A DNA stretch of 64,000 nucleotides from Halomonas alimentaria (GCF_009902005.1 NZ_WUTT01000001.1:1328541-1392540), one strand, 5' to 3'; shown: positions 34,330 to 45,177, numbered from the stretch's first letter. Notes: generated by a model not told the origin, from the sequence alone. Made by a program: numbers and translations.

Positions 34330-34901
34330 CAGTCGCGCTCCCCGGGCAGCCGCGCGGTCAGGGCGAAGACGTGGTCATCCTCGACGTCGAGGGCGCGCAG
34401 CGCTGCCGCCAGGTTGACCAGGTAGTCGCGGTTGGGACCGCTGGGGCCGTGGGCGGTGGCGATCTGCGCGGCGATGGTGTCCAGCGGCGCATCGCCGAGG
34501 TAGGCGGCGTTGTCGGCGCCGGCCAGGTAGACCAGCCCCTCGGCATGGCCGCCGGCGGCATCGTCGAAGCACAGGGTGGTCACCTCGCGCAGATAGCCGT
34601 TCTTCTCGCGCACATCCAGCGGCGCCAGCACCTCGGGGGTGATGCGGTAGGCCATGCCGTGGCAGACCGCTCCGGGCTCGCGTACCAGGGTGACGACCCG
34701 ACCGGGGGCCTCCGGGGTGCCGCGATGGTCGTGGGAGCCCTGCCAGAAGCGCCGCACCCAGCCGTGGATATGCGCCGGGCGGCGTTCGATATAAGGAAAG
34801 TCGGCCTTCCAGATCAGCGAGCCGTAGCCGAACAGCCAGATGGCGTCGTGGCCGGCGAAGTGGTTGCGCTGGCGATTCAGTTGGGTGGTGTCGTGGCTCA
34901 T
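34329..34901 (-). CDS. chaC: ChaC-type gamma-glutamylcyclotransferase
   Basis: A 190-residue protein that splits gamma-glutamyl peptides, probably glutathione, to 5-oxoproline and Cys-Gly. The nucleotide-like binding motif FGYGSLIWKADFPY lies at residue ~24, followed by GWVRRFWQGSHDHRGTPEAPGRVVTL and the catalytic-Glu region REKNGYLREVT, all typical of ChaC. No strong ribosome-binding site before the ATG. Coupled to the downstream TauE/SafE permease. Confidence 0.9.
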   Translation of the reverse strand: MSHDTTQLNRQRNHFAGHDAIWLFGYGSLIWKADFPYIERRPAHIHGWVRRFWQGSHDHRGTPEAPGRVVTLVREPGAVCHGMAYRITPEVLAPLDVREKNGYLREVTTLCFDDAAGGHAEGLVYLAGADNAAYLGDAPLDTIAAQIATAHGPSGPNRDYLVNLAAALRALDVEDDHVFALTARLPGERD

Positions 34902-34976
34902 GGGTAGGGTCGTGGAGATCGTTAGACGGAAAAGTGTCCATGATGCGCCGCCGCCGGCGCGATGTCGAAGTCGTCT

Positions 34977-35885
34977 TCAGGCGCCGGGGCGTCCCCAGAC
35001 CGCCTCCAGGGCCGAGAGGGCCTCGGCGATCACCGGCTCCTCCTCGCGCCCCCGGGGCCACAGGAAGCAGAGCGCGCAGGGCAGGTGGACCCCCTCGGCT
35101 AGCGCCAGGCCACGCTCCTGGCGCTCGGTCATGGCCAGGGTATCCCGCGCCAGGCTCAGCCCCACGCCGGCGCGCACCAGGTCGAGCATGCACGCTTCCT
35201 GATCGACCCGCGCCACCCCACGCGGCGTGAGCCCCAGGGGGGCAAGCGCTCCCGCCAGGAGGCGGTGATGCACCGAGTCGGGCGGCGTGACGATCCACGG
35301 CAGGCCGGCCAGCCGGACCCAGTCCGCCCCGTCCAGGCGACTGCCCCAGCCCGCCGGGGCGATCACGCGATAGTCGAAGTGGGTGAGCTCGCGGTGGGCG
35401 ATGGTGTCGGCCTGCTCACCGGGCCCCTCGCCCGGCGGCGCCAGGTAGAAGCCGACATCGAGTTCGTCGCGGCCCAGGCGTGTCAGCACGCTGCCACTCA
35501 TGCCGTGGTGCAGTTCGGTCTCCAGCTGCGGGGCGCGTTCCACCAGCCGGTGCAGGAAGGCCCCCAGGCGGATGAACTCGGGGTCGACGATGGTGCCGAT
35601 GCGCAGTCGCCCGCGCAGGGTGCTGTGCAACGCCCGGGCCTGCTGCTCGAAGGCAGCCGCAGTGGCCAGCGCCTTCTCGGCGGCGGGCAGCAGCGCCTCG
35701 CCATCCTCGGTGAGGGCAAGCCCCTGGGGGCGGCGGCGAAACAGGGTCAGCCCCATCTCCTGCTGGAGCTGCTTGAGCTTGAGGCTGATGGCTGGCTGGG
35801 TCAGGTGCAAACGCTCGGCGGCGCGGGAGACGCTGCCCTCGCGGGCCACGCTGACGAAGGCGCGCAGGGTCTGAAGGTCCACCAT
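34977..35885 (-). CDS. LysR-family regulator, probably of the mmsA-GMC operon
   Basis: A 302-residue LysR protein: N-terminal helix-turn-helix ([45 protein letters not shown]) and a C-terminal effector-binding domain from about residue 90. GGAG precedes the ATG. It diverges from mmsA across a 164-base gap, the typical layout for a LysR activator of the adjacent operon. The neighbouring genes resemble the 3-hydroxypropionate locus regulated by HpdR in Pseudomonas denitrificans; homology to HpdR itself is inferred from context. Confidence 0.9.
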   Translation of the reverse strand: MVDLQTLRAFVSVAREGSVSRAAERLHLTQPAISLKLKQLQQEMGLTLFRRRPQGLALTEDGEALLPAAEKALATAAAFEQQARALHSTLRGRLRIGTIVDPEFIRLGAFLHRLVERAPQLETELHHGMSGSVLTRLGRDELDVGFYLAPPGEGPGEQADTIAHRELTHFDYRVIAPAGWGSRLDGADWVRLAGLPWIVTPPDSVHHRLLAGALAPLGLTPRGVARVDQEACMLDLVRAGVGLSLARDTLAMTERQERGLALAEGVHLPCALCFLWPRGREEEPVIAEALSALEAVWGRPGA

Positions 35886-35909
35886 GGGGTGCTCCGGCTC
35901 GAGTGATAT

Positions 35910-35926
35910 CAGTAAAACTTATACTG
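35910..35926. promoter_or_regulatory. LysR-type operator candidate
   Basis: CAGTA-AAACTTA-TACTG is an interrupted palindrome containing T-N11-A spacing, just outside the regulator start and upstream of mmsA. Confidence 0.45.
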
Positions 35927-36049
35927 CGCTTTTGGATTTCTCAATTGATCCCGGCCGGCGGCGCGCTAGTCTGGAAGGGTTGCATCCCCTTGATACGGGC
36001 TCCCTGTCCCATCCCCCGGGGATACCCGCACGACAAGACGAGGCGAGAC

Positions 36050-37561
36050 ATGAGCACAGTCAGCATCCAGCATTATATCAACGGCCGAATTTCAGGCGGC
36101 GAGTCCGGCCGCACCCAGCCGGTCACCAACCCCGCCACCGGCGAGGTCACCGGCCAGGTGGCCCTGGCCAGCGCCGCCGATGTCGATGGCGCGGTGGCCG
36201 CCGCCGCGGCCGCCTTTCCGGCCTGGGCCGATACCCCGCCGATCCGCCGTGCACGGGTGCTGTTCAAGTTCCTCGAGTTGCTCAACGCCAACAAGGACGC
36301 CCTGGCCGAGGCGATCACCCGGGAGCACGGCAAGGTGTTCACCGACGCCCAGGGCGAGGTGGCCCGGGGCATCGATATCGTCGAGTTCGCCTGCGGTATC
36401 CCGCAGCTGCTCAAGGGCGACTACACCGAGCAGGTGAGCAGCGGCATCGACAACTGGACCATGCGCCAGCCCCTGGGCGTGGTGGCCGGCATCACCCCGT
36501 TCAACTTCCCCGCCATGGTGCCGATGTGGATGTTCCCGGTCGCCATCGCCACCGGCAACAGCTTCATCCTCAAGCCGAGCCCGCTGGACCCCAGCGCCTC
36601 GCTGATGATCGCCGACCTGCTCAAGCAGGCCGGGCTGCCGGATGGCGTGTTCAACGTGGTGCAGGGCGACAAGGAGAGCGTGGAAGCGCTGATCGACCAC
36701 CCCGAGGTGCGTGCGCTCTCCTTCGTCGGCTCGACACCCATCGCCAACCTGATCTACGAGCGTGGCGCGCGCCATGGCAAGCGCGTCCAGGCCCTGGGCG
36801 GGGCCAAGAACCATATGGTGGTGATGCCCGACGCCAACTTCGACAAGGCGGTGGATGCGCTGATCGGCGCGGCCTATGGCTCCGCCGGCGAGCGCTGCAT
36901 GGCGATCAGCGTGGCGGTGCTGGTGGGCGACGTGGGCGATGAGCTGGTGCCGCGCCTGGCCGAGCGAGCACGTGCACTCAAGGTGAAGGATGGCATGCAG
37001 CTGGATGCCGAGATGGGCCCCATCGTCACTCGCCAGGCCCACGAACGCATCACCGGTTACATCGCCAAGGGGGTGGAGGAGGGCGCCGAGCTGGTGGTCG
37101 ACGGCCGAGAGTTCGACACCTCGGCTACCGGTGAAGGGTGCGCCGACGGCTTCTGGATGGGTGGCACCCTGTTCGACCACGTCACCCCGGAGATGACCAT
37201 CTACCGGGAGGAGATATTCGGTCCGGTGCTGGTCTGCGTGCGGGTGCCGGATGTGGCCACCGCCATCGAGCTGATCAACGCCCACGAGTTCGGCAACGGC
37301 GTGAGCTGCTTCACCGAGAGCGGCAGCGTGGCCCGCGAGTTTGGGCGGCGCATCCAGGTGGGCATGGTGGGTATCAATGTGCCGATCCCGGTGCCCATGG
37401 CCTGGCACGGCTTCGGCGGCTGGAAGCGCTCGCTGTTCGGCGACACCCATGCCTACGGCGAGGAGGGCGTACGCTTCTACACCAAGCAGAAGTCGATCAT
37501 GCAGCGCTGGTCAGACTCCATCGATGCCGGCGCCGAGTTCGCCATGCCGACCCATAAGTAG
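36050..37561 (+). CDS. mmsA: CoA-acylating (methyl)malonate-semialdehyde dehydrogenase
   Basis: A 503-residue aldehyde dehydrogenase matching Mms[17 protein letters not shown] near residue 150, [50 protein letters not shown] and the catalytic cysteine in [14 protein letters not shown] near residue 284. It turns malonate or methylmalonate semialdehyde into acetyl- or propionyl-CoA. Start ATG at 36050, after GAGGCGAG; the upstream open frame is not coding. Followed after a hairpin by the GMC dehydrogenase, with which it forms a pathway. Confidence 0.93.
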   Translation: MSTVSIQHYINGRISGGESGRTQPVTNPATGEVTGQVALASAADVDGAVAAAAAAFPAWADTPPIRRARVLFKFLELLNANKDALAEAITREHGKVFTDAQGEVARGIDIVEFACGIPQLLKGDYTEQVSSGIDNWTMRQPLGVVAGITPFNFPAMVPMWMFPVAIATGNSFILKPSPLDPSASLMIADLLKQAGLPDGVFNVVQGDKESVEALIDHPEVRALSFVGSTPIANLIYERGARHGKRVQALGGAKNHMVVMPDANFDKAVDALIGAAYGSAGERCMAISVAVLVGDVGDELVPRLAERARALKVKDGMQLDAEMGPIVTRQAHERITGYIAKGVEEGAELVVDGREFDTSATGEGCADGFWMGGTLFDHVTPEMTIYREEIFGPVLVCVRVPDVATAIELINAHEFGNGVSCFTESGSVAREFGRRIQVGMVGINVPIPVPMAWHGFGGWKRSLFGDTHAYGEEGVRFYTKQKSIMQRWSDSIDAGAEFAMPTHK

Positions 37562-37581
37562 GTCCGGCCACCCAATGCCCA

Positions 37582-37610
37582 GGCGAGAGGCGCCGTTTTC
37601 GCCTCTCGCC
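37582..37610. promoter_or_regulatory. Intercistronic hairpin
   Basis: GGCGAGAGGC and GCCTCTCGCC pair over ten bases around a nine-base loop, between mmsA and the GMC gene. No T tract follows, so an mRNA-processing or stabilising element, or a leaky terminator, is more likely than full termination. Confidence 0.5.
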
Positions 37611-37632
37611 GAATGCGACGTGAGAGCACGCC

Positions 37633-39279
37633 ATGGCGGAACAGGAATTCGACTATATCGTGGTGGGGGCCGGCACTGCCGGCTGCCTGCTGGCCAACCG
37701 CTTGAGCGCCGACCCGGCCAACCGGGTGCTGCTGATCGAGGCGGGCGGCCGCGACAACTACCACTGGATCCATATCCCGGTGGGCTACCTCTACTGCATC
37801 GACAACCCGCGTACCGACTGGCGGTTTCGCACCGAGCCGGACGACGGCCTCAACGGCCGCTCGCTGATCTACCCGCGGGGCAAGACCCTGGGCGGCTGTT
37901 CGAGCATCAATGGCATGCTCTACCTGCGCGGCCAGGCCCGCGACTATGACGGCTGGGCCGAGTTCACCGGGGAGCCCGAATGGCGCTGGGAGAACTGCCT
38001 GGCGGACTTCATGCGCCACGAGGACCATCATCGCCTGGATGAGGACGGTGATGCCGACCCCGAGCACGCCGCCTTCCATGGCCACGGTGGCGAGTGGCGG
38101 GTGGAGAAACAGCGCCTCAAGTGGCAGGTGCTCGACGACTTCGCCACCGCGGCCGTGGAGGCCGGCATCCCGCGCACGCGGGACTTCAATCGCGGCGACA
38201 ACGAGGGGGTCGACTACTTCGAGGTCAACCAGCGCTCGGGCTGGCGCTGGAACACTTCCAAGGCCTTCCTGCGTGGAGCCGAGAAGCGTGACAACCTGAC
38301 CCTGTGGCACTCCACCCAGGTGCTGGGGCTGGAGATCGCCGGCGAGCGCGGCGAGCCCAGGGCGAGTGGGGTGCGTGTGCTGCGCGACGGAAAGGAGTCG
38401 CTGGCTCGCGCCGGGCGCGAGGTGATCCTGGCCGCCGGGGCGATCGGCTCGCCCCAGCTGCTGCAGCTCTCGGGCATCGGCCCGGCCGGATTGCTGGCCG
38501 AGCACGAGATTCCCCTGGTAGTGGACCTGCCCGGGGTGGGCGAGAACCTGCAGGACCACCTGCAGATCCGCTCGGTCTACAAGGTCAAGGGGGCCAAGAC
38601 GCTGAACACCATGGCCAACTCCCTGGTGGGCAAGGCGATGATCGGTCTGGAGTATCTGCTCAAGCGCTCCGGCCCCATGAGCATGGCGCCCTCCCAGCTG
38701 TGCGCCTTCACCCGCAGCAGCGACGAGTTCGCCCATCCCAATATCGAGTATCACGTGCAGCCGCTGAGTCTCCCGGCGTTCGGGCAGCCGCTGCACGACT
38801 TCCCGGCGATCACCGCCAGCGTGTGCAACCTCAACCCCACCAGCCGCGGCTCGGTGCGCATCAAGAGCGCCGACCCGCGCCAGGCGCCGGCCATCGCGCC
38901 CAACTACCTGAGCACACCCGAGGATCGCAAGGTGGCAGCAGATTCGCTGCGCGTCACCCGGCGCATCGCCTCCCAGCCGGCCTTCGCCAGGTACTCCCCC
39001 GAAGAGTTCAAGCCGGGGCCCGAGTACCAGAGCGACGACGACCTGGCGCGGCTGGCCGGTGATATCGGCACGACGATCTTCCACCCGGTGGGAACGGCCA
39101 GGATGGGACGCGACGACGATCCCATGGCGGTAGTGGACCCCCACCTGCGGGTGCGCGGGGTGACGGGACTGCGAGTGGTGGATGCCAGCGTGATGCCCAC
39201 CATCACCAGCGGCAATACCAACTCGCCGACGCTGATGATCGCCGAGAAGGCGGCGCGCTGGATCCTGGCCGGGGAGTGA
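37633..39279 (+). CDS. GMC-family dehydrogenase, probable 3-hydroxypropionate dehydrogenase
   Basis: A 548-residue FAD enzyme: dinucleotide-binding YIVVGAGTAGCLLANRLS at residue 8, LIEAGG at ~36, YPRGKTLGGCSSINGMLYLRG near 80, and C-terminal HPVGTARMG and ITSGNTNSPTLMIAEKAA with the active-site His/Asn pair. It resembles choline dehydrogenase but lacks bet neighbours. In Pseudomonas denitrificans a GMC enzyme of this length (HpdH) oxidises 3-hydroxypropionate to malonate semialdehyde, the substrate of MmsA; the same gene pair occurs here. Confidence 0.85.
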   Translation: MAEQEFDYIVVGAGTAGCLLANRLSADPANRVLLIEAGGRDNYHWIHIPVGYLYCIDNPRTDWRFRTEPDDGLNGRSLIYPRGKTLGGCSSINGMLYLRGQARDYDGWAEFTGEPEWRWENCLADFMRHEDHHRLDEDGDADPEHAAFHGHGGEWRVEKQRLKWQVLDDFATAAVEAGIPRTRDFNRGDNEGVDYFEVNQRSGWRWNTSKAFLRGAEKRDNLTLWHSTQVLGLEIAGERGEPRASGVRVLRDGKESLARAGREVILAAGAIGSPQLLQLSGIGPAGLLAEHEIPLVVDLPGVGENLQDHLQIRSVYKVKGAKTLNTMANSLVGKAMIGLEYLLKRSGPMSMAPSQLCAFTRSSDEFAHPNIEYHVQPLSLPAFGQPLHDFPAITASVCNLNPTSRGSVRIKSADPRQAPAIAPNYLSTPEDRKVAADSLRVTRRIASQPAFARYSPEEFKPGPEYQSDDDLARLAGDIGTTIFHPVGTARMGRDDDPMAVVDPHLRVRGVTGLRVVDASVMPTITSGNTNSPTLMIAEKAARWILAGE

Positions 39280-39316
39280 ACGGTGTCACTTTCCGGTCAC
39301 GCGAGGCAAATAGTGT

Positions 39317-39345
39317 TTGACGTGCGCCCGCCGAGGGCGCATGCT
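39317..39345 (+). promoter_or_regulatory. Candidate sigma-70 promoter of the cold-shock gene
   Basis: TTGACG (39317-39322) and CATGCT (39340-39345) are 17 bases apart. Transcription from here would give a leader of about 140 bases before the start codon at 39492, matching the long, structured 5' UTR of cspA-type genes. The -10 is weak. Confidence 0.45.
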
Positions 39346-39491
39346 GCGTGCAGTTGGTTAGCAAGTCGTAACACCCCAGGTAGGCATCGAACGCTCTAGC
39401 GCCTCGATTTTCCCGGGAACGTTTCTTGTTTTACCCACTGCAACTCGGGTATTACCCGGCAAAATCAAAACGCTATTAGAGGAATTCGATA

Positions 39492-39698
39492 ATGGCTACC
39501 GGTACCGTCAAGTGGTTCAATGACACCAAGGGCTACGGCTTCATCTCTCCGGACGACAACGGCGACGACCTGTTCGCGCACTTCTCCGAGATCCAGGCCG
39601 ACGGCTTCAAGACCCTGCAGGATGGCCAGAAGGTCTCCTTCGAGGTCACTCAGGGCAAGAAAGGCCTTCAGGCCTCCAACATCAAGGTCATCGACTGA
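39492..39698 (+). CDS. cspA: Cold-shock protein (CspA family)
   Basis: A 68-residue OB-fold protein that binds single-stranded RNA and DNA. RNP1 [10 protein letters not shown] and RNP2 DLFAHFSEI are intact, and the whole sequence [17 protein letters not shown]... is of ordinary length. AGAGGA lies before the ATG. The 212-base upstream gap carries a long putative leader with several pyrimidine-rich tracts, typical for post-transcriptional control. Confidence 0.96.
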   Translation: MATGTVKWFNDTKGYGFISPDDNGDDLFAHFSEIQADGFKTLQDGQKVSFEVTQGKKGLQASNIKVID

Positions 39699-39736
39699 AC
39701 GTCGATCGATCATGATGTGACTGCCCTGCAGTCGAT

Positions 39737-39762
39737 GAAAGGCTCGCCACGGCGGGCCTTTC
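39737..39762 (+). terminator. Terminator of the cold-shock gene
   Basis: GAAAGGCTCGCC and GGCGGGCCTTTC pair with one T-G wobble around a two-base turn (AC), so the real loop is slightly larger; TGCTGTCT follows. Confidence 0.7.
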
Positions 39763-39846
39763 TGCTGTCTGGGCCCCTGGCCCCGATGGCCAGCCTCGGC
39801 GCATTGCGCTAGGGTGATGCCCTTTCCCCGCTGGAGACGAATTCCC

Positions 39847-40515
39847 ATGAGCGAACCCGGTGAGCTGATCATCGACCCCAAGGGCAACAAGCCCGCCGAC
39901 GCCTGCGTATTCATCCTCCATGGCCTGGGCGCCGATGGTCGCGACTTCGAGCCGCTGATACCGGCCCTGTCGCTGCCGGGCGATGCCAGCGTGCGCTTCA
40001 TCCTGCCCCATGCGCCGCGCCTGCCGGTGACCATCAACGGCGGCATGGTGATGCCCGCCTGGTATGACATCAAGGAGATGAGCCTCGACCGTCGTGTCGA
40101 CGAGGCGCAGCTGCTGGCCTCGGCCCAGCGCATCCAGGCGCTGGTACGCGAGCAGATCGCTCTCGGCATCGACAGTCGCCGCATCATCCTGGCCGGCTTC
40201 TCCCAGGGTGGTGCGGTGGCCTACCAGGCCGCACTCTCCTTCGACCAGCCCCTGGGCGGCCTGCTGGCGCTCTCCACCTACTTCGCCACCGCCGAGAGCA
40301 TCGAACTGGCCGAGGCCAACCGCGAGCTACCCATCGAGGTCCACCACGGTAGCTTCGACCCGGTGGTACCCGAGGCGCTGGGCAAGGCGGGCTTCGAGAC
40401 GGTCAAGCGCCTGGGCTACCCGGCCCACTATCGCCAGTACCCCATGGCGCATGCGGTCTGCCCCCAGCAGGTGGCGGACATCGGCCACTGGCTGGGCAAG
40501 CGCCTGGGGCGCTGA
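39847..40515 (+). CDS. Carboxylesterase / acyl-protein thioesterase-like hydrolase
   Basis: A 222-residue alpha/beta hydrolase of the EstB / phospholipase-carboxylesterase family: [13 protein letters not shown] (oxyanion region, residue ~15), the nucleophile serine in [16 protein letters not shown] near residue 117, the acid in [13 protein letters not shown] and the histidine in [12 protein letters not shown]. All triad residues are visible. It hydrolyses short-chain esters or thioesters. ATG at 39847 follows GGAGACGA. Confidence 0.9.
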   Translation: MSEPGELIIDPKGNKPADACVFILHGLGADGRDFEPLIPALSLPGDASVRFILPHAPRLPVTINGGMVMPAWYDIKEMSLDRRVDEAQLLASAQRIQALVREQIALGIDSRRIILAGFSQGGAVAYQAALSFDQPLGGLLALSTYFATAESIELAEANRELPIEVHHGSFDPVVPEALGKAGFETVKRLGYPAHYRQYPMAHAVCPQQVADIGHWLGKRLGR

Positions 40516-40621
40516 GGCGCCGGTAAGGATCGCCACGGGCGTCGCCGAAGGTCGCCTCGACAGCCATGCCACCTGCGGGCAGGATATTTGCCACGATTTT
40601 CTTGCCTGCAGGATCGATACT

Positions 40622-41824
<1,203 letters not shown>

Positions 41825-41965
41825 CCATTCCCGGTGTCGGTCATCCCGTGCGATAGCCCGGGTGCGTTATCCCTTCGAGGGGTGTGCCCCGGGGCGAACT
41901 GGGGTAGGGTGAAATAAGGGCCCGGAGAGGCCCGCCTACTGCACAGGGAACCTCGGAGTGAGGAG

Positions 41966-43303
41966 ATGGCAGCATTCAGGGAGAGATGGCAACGCTGGTG
42001 GCGTGGCGGGGCGGCAGGAGAGCCAGGCCTCGACGCGTTGCTGCTCGAGCACTACCCCGGCGCCGTGATGCTGCTGGACGATCAGGGTGTTGTGCGTCGG
42101 GTCAATCCCGCCTTCGAACGTTACGCCGGCCATCCGCCCGAGCAACTGCTGGGCCGGCGTGCCGTGACCCTAGACATCGATCCGCTGCACGGCGACTTCG
42201 CCCGGGCACTGGAGCAGTGCGTGACGACCCTGCGGCCCTGGCAGGGCCTGTTGCTGTGCCGACGTGCCGATGGCTCCCTGCGCCATCAGACCACCATGAT
42301 CCAGCCGCTGGTGCGTGACGAGGGGCCGCTGCGGCTGCTGGTGATGCAGTATGACGTGACCGGCATGCGCGAACGTGAGCTGCGCGACCGCCAGCTGCTG
42401 GGGCGTCTGGAGAGTACCGTCTCGCGGGTCCCCAGCGCACTGTTCCGGCTCCGGCAGGGCGGCAATGGACAGCTCGAGTTCCTCTATCTCAGCGAGGCCC
42501 TGCGCTCGCTCTTCGGATTGGCGCCGGAGCAGTGCATGGATGACCCCGAGGCCCTGCTCGGCCGGCTGGCCCGAGACGACCGGCAGCGCTTCGAGGCCAG
42601 CCTGGCCCAGTCCGCGGTATCCCTTGCCCCCTGGCAGCTGGAGTTTCGGCTCTCGCTGCCCGAGGGAATGCGCTGGATCGAGGCGCGTGCCACGCCCCTG
42701 GCACGCGGCCAGGGTGACCTGATGTGGGATGGGCTGCTTATCGACATCGATGAGCGCAAGCAGGTCGAGCAGCGGGTGCAGCGGCTGGTGGGGACCGACA
42801 TGCTGACCGAGGCCCTCAACCGTCGTGCCTTCCTCGAGCAGGGCGAGGCGGCCCTGGCCCGCGCGACCCGCCACGGCGAGTCGCTGTCCCTTGCCATGCT
42901 CGACCTCGACCATTTCAAGGCCTTGAACGATACCTACGGCCATGCCGTGGGCGACCTGGCCCTGCAGGCCTTTGCCACGACCTGTCGTGAATCACTGCGC
43001 CCCTACGACCTCTTCGCGCGCATCGGTGGTGAGGAGTTCGTGGTGGTGCTGGTGGACAGCCGCCCCGAGGAAGCCTGGAGCGTGCTGGAGCGTCTGCGGC
43101 AGGCGGTTGCCGCCATCGAACTGGAGTCGGAGGGAGAGGTGGTGCGCTTCACTGTCAGCCTGGGGCTTGCGGTACTCGGGGGCGAGGGCTCACTGGAATC
43201 GGGTCTCGCCCAGGCGGATCGCGCGCTCTATCGCGCCAAGCGCAGCGGGCGCAACCGGATCTGCGGCCCCGAGGCACTCATCCAGGATCCCGGGGCTCCG
43301 TGA
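41966..43303 (+). CDS. PAS-domain diguanylate cyclase
   Basis: A 445-residue cytoplasmic protein without membrane segments. PAS-like domains cover about residues 20-135 (PGAVMLLDDQGVVRRVNPAFERYAG) and 150-260 (FLYLSEALRSLFGLAPEQ), followed by a GGDEF domain (TDMLTEALNRRAFLEQ, LDLDHFKALNDTYGHAVGD). The active site is RIGGEEF and the product-inhibition I-site RPYD lies five residues upstream, so an active, feedback-controlled cyclase making c-di-GMP is expected. No EAL domain. Confidence 0.92.
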   Translation: MAAFRERWQRWWRGGAAGEPGLDALLLEHYPGAVMLLDDQGVVRRVNPAFERYAGHPPEQLLGRRAVTLDIDPLHGDFARALEQCVTTLRPWQGLLLCRRADGSLRHQTTMIQPLVRDEGPLRLLVMQYDVTGMRERELRDRQLLGRLESTVSRVPSALFRLRQGGNGQLEFLYLSEALRSLFGLAPEQCMDDPEALLGRLARDDRQRFEASLAQSAVSLAPWQLEFRLSLPEGMRWIEARATPLARGQGDLMWDGLLIDIDERKQVEQRVQRLVGTDMLTEALNRRAFLEQGEAALARATRHGESLSLAMLDLDHFKALNDTYGHAVGDLALQAFATTCRESLRPYDLFARIGGEEFVVVLVDSRPEEAWSVLERLRQAVAAIELESEGEVVRFTVSLGLAVLGGEGSLESGLAQADRALYRAKRSGRNRICGPEALIQDPGAP

Positions 43304-43391
43304 GGAGGGGGGCTGGAAATCAACGTCGCACCCCGTCACGATCAGTGAGACCTGATCTCAGGTTGACCCCAAGCACAAGGAGCACATCAGC

Positions 43392-43613
43392 ATGTCCGGA
43401 CTCTCCGAAGACTTTCGCCTGCCGGTGGCCTGCCCGGGTTGCGGCAGCCACCTGATGCGGGTCTCCCAGGTGAAGAATCCCGACGACGCGGTGCACTGCG
43501 CCTCCTGCGGCAAGAGGATCTGCCTGTGGCACGAGGCCCAGACGGTACTCCGCCAGGGACCCGGCAGCGAGAGCGAAGCGCTGATCGAGGCCGCGGTCAA
43601 TCGCCGCGGCTGA
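43392..43613 (+). CDS. Small zinc-ribbon protein
   Basis: A 73-residue protein with two Cys pairs, C14PGC17 and C36ASC39, plus C44, a zinc-ribbon arrangement. Residues 18-35 form the inter-pair loop and the C-terminus is a short helix. AAGGAG precedes the ATG. Function unknown; small ribbons of this type often bind nucleic acid or partner proteins. It is followed by a very strong terminator. Confidence 0.75.
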   Translation: MSGLSEDFRLPVACPGCGSHLMRVSQVKNPDDAVHCASCGKRICLWHEAQTVLRQGPGSESEALIEAAVNRRG

Positions 43614-43639
43614 GTGGCGTCAGCCGTGAGGTGGCAACA

Positions 43640-43670
43640 GGAAGGCCGGCGCCGATGGCGCCGGCCTTCC
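43640..43670. terminator. Strong bidirectional terminator
   Basis: GGAAGGCCGGCGCC and GGCGCCGGCCTTCC pair perfectly over 14 bases around GAT, between the convergent zinc-ribbon and PhoH genes. Confidence 0.75.
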
Positions 43671-43693
43671 GCCGTTGCGGCACCTGCCCTGGG

Positions 43694-45088
43694 CTACAGC
43701 AGCTCCTCGCCGGCCAGGGCCAGGCGCGAGCGCTCCACGCTCTTGAGCGTGACGTGGCCGGCGTGGGGCCAGTCGCGGAAGCGCTGCACCAGTGCCGCCA
43801 TGCCGCAGGTGTTGGCGGTGAGGTAAGGGGTGTCGATCTGCCCCACGTTGCCCAGGCAGACGATCTTGGTATTGCGGCCTGCCCGGGTGACCAGCGACTT
43901 GAGCTGCTTGGGCGTGAAGTTCTGCGCCTCGTCGATGATCAGGAAGGTGTCGTTCAAGGTCCGCCCGCGCATGAAGCCGGGGGCGCGGATCTGGACCCGG
44001 GCGCCGAGCAACTGGCGGGTGGCGCCGTTATCCCAGCTGGACTCGCCGTCCTCGTTGCGCAGCAGGTTGTCCATGTTGTCGTGGAATGCGCCCATCCAGG
44101 GCGACATCTTCTCCTCCTCGGTACCCGGCAGGAAGCCGATATCCTCGCTCATGGAGATCGGTGCCCGGGTAAAGACGATACGCTCGAACCGCTTGCTGTC
44201 CAGGGTCTGCTGGAAGGCTGCCGCGAGGGTCATGAAGGTCTTGCCGGTGCCGGCGCTGCCGGCAATGGTGACCAGGTCGATATCGTCATCCATCAGCAGG
44301 TTGAAGGCGAAGTTCTGGTGGCAGTCGCTGGCGTGTACCCCCCACACGCTGGCGCCGTGACGATAGTTGCTGATCAGCTCCAGGCGTGCGCGCCGGTCGC
44401 TCACCTCACGCACGACGGCCTCGAAGCTGGCATCGCCGTCGGCGACCAGCATGCCGGGATGCCAGTCGGCGGGGATCTCGCCTGTCAGGTGATAGACCAC
44501 GTGCTGGTGGTCACGCTCGACCCTGACGTCCAGGGCCAGGCCATTCCAGAGTTCGCTACCGGCATCCGGGTAGACCCGCACCCCCTCCAGCATGGCGTCG
44601 CTGTCATCGAAGGCGCGGTCGGTGAGGTAGTCCTCTACCGGCACGCCCAGGGCGGCGGCCTTGACGCGCAGGTTGATGTCTTTGGTGATCAGGATCACCG
44701 AGGCGTCGGCGCGTTCGCGGCGCAGGCGGCAGGTCTCGGCGAGGATGCGGTTGTCGGGGGTGTCGTCCAGTGGCTCGAGTGTGGCGAGGTCGGGGTAGCA
44801 GAGCAGGCGCAGACGGCCCTCGGGGCCGCTCAGGCGCCGGATGGGGATGCCGTCGCGGATCTGCTCGAGGCCGACGTCGGCGGTGAGGTCGGACAGGGTG
44901 CGGCTGACCTGGCGGGCAGTGCGGGCGATCTCGCGGATGCCGTTCTTGTGCTTGTCGAGCTCCTCGAGCACGGTCATGGGGATGACCACCTCATGCTCGT
45001 CGAACTGGTAGAGGGCGGCGGGGTCGTGCAGCAGCACGTTGGTGTCCAGCACGTACAGCCGGGTGGCCTTCTTGTCGATGCGTACCAT
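43694..45088 (-). CDS. PIN-PhoH protein (PhoH2/YlaK type)
   Basis: A 464-residue fusion: an N-terminal PIN ribonuclease domain (residues ~10-150; YVLDTNVLLHDP, DNRILAETC, VILITKDINLR) and a C-terminal PhoH ATPase (Walker A TIAGSAGTGKTFMTLAA near 255, Walker B DTFLIIDEAQNFTP near 360). PhoH2 proteins unwind and cleave RNA in an ATP-dependent way in mycobacteria. AGGAG lies eleven bases before the ATG. A Pho-box-like site lies about 70 bases upstream. Confidence 0.92.
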   Translation of the reverse strand: MVRIDKKATRLYVLDTNVLLHDPAALYQFDEHEVVIPMTVLEELDKHKNGIREIARTARQVSRTLSDLTADVGLEQIRDGIPIRRLSGPEGRLRLLCYPDLATLEPLDDTPDNRILAETCRLRRERADASVILITKDINLRVKAAALGVPVEDYLTDRAFDDSDAMLEGVRVYPDAGSELWNGLALDVRVERDHQHVVYHLTGEIPADWHPGMLVADGDASFEAVVREVSDRRARLELISNYRHGASVWGVHASDCHQNFAFNLLMDDDIDLVTIAGSAGTGKTFMTLAAAFQQTLDSKRFERIVFTRAPISMSEDIGFLPGTEEEKMSPWMGAFHDNMDNLLRNEDGESSWDNGATRQLLGARVQIRAPGFMRGRTLNDTFLIIDEAQNFTPKQLKSLVTRAGRNTKIVCLGNVGQIDTPYLTANTCGMAALVQRFRDWPHAGHVTLKSVERSRLALAGEELL

Positions 45089-45159
45089 CGGCGCAGCTCT
45101 CCTGATTGTCGCGAGACAGGCGTCATGTGACGCCCCGATGTCGACACTGTCAGCGCACG

Positions 45160-45177
45160 ATGTCAGGAAGGTGACAG
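45160..45177 (-). promoter_or_regulatory. Pho-box-like site upstream of the PhoH gene
   Basis: On the minus strand CTGTCAC-CTTC-CTGACAT: two seven-base half-sites 11 bases apart, 13 of 14 positions matching the PhoB half-site consensus. No good -10 is seen at the expected distance. The rest of the 45,089-45,338 gap is featureless to me. Confidence 0.45.

Noticed and set aside
37477..39144. 555-residue minus-strand frame over the GMC dehydrogenase
   Set aside because: Antisense shadow; the plus-strand frame has all FAD and active-site motifs.
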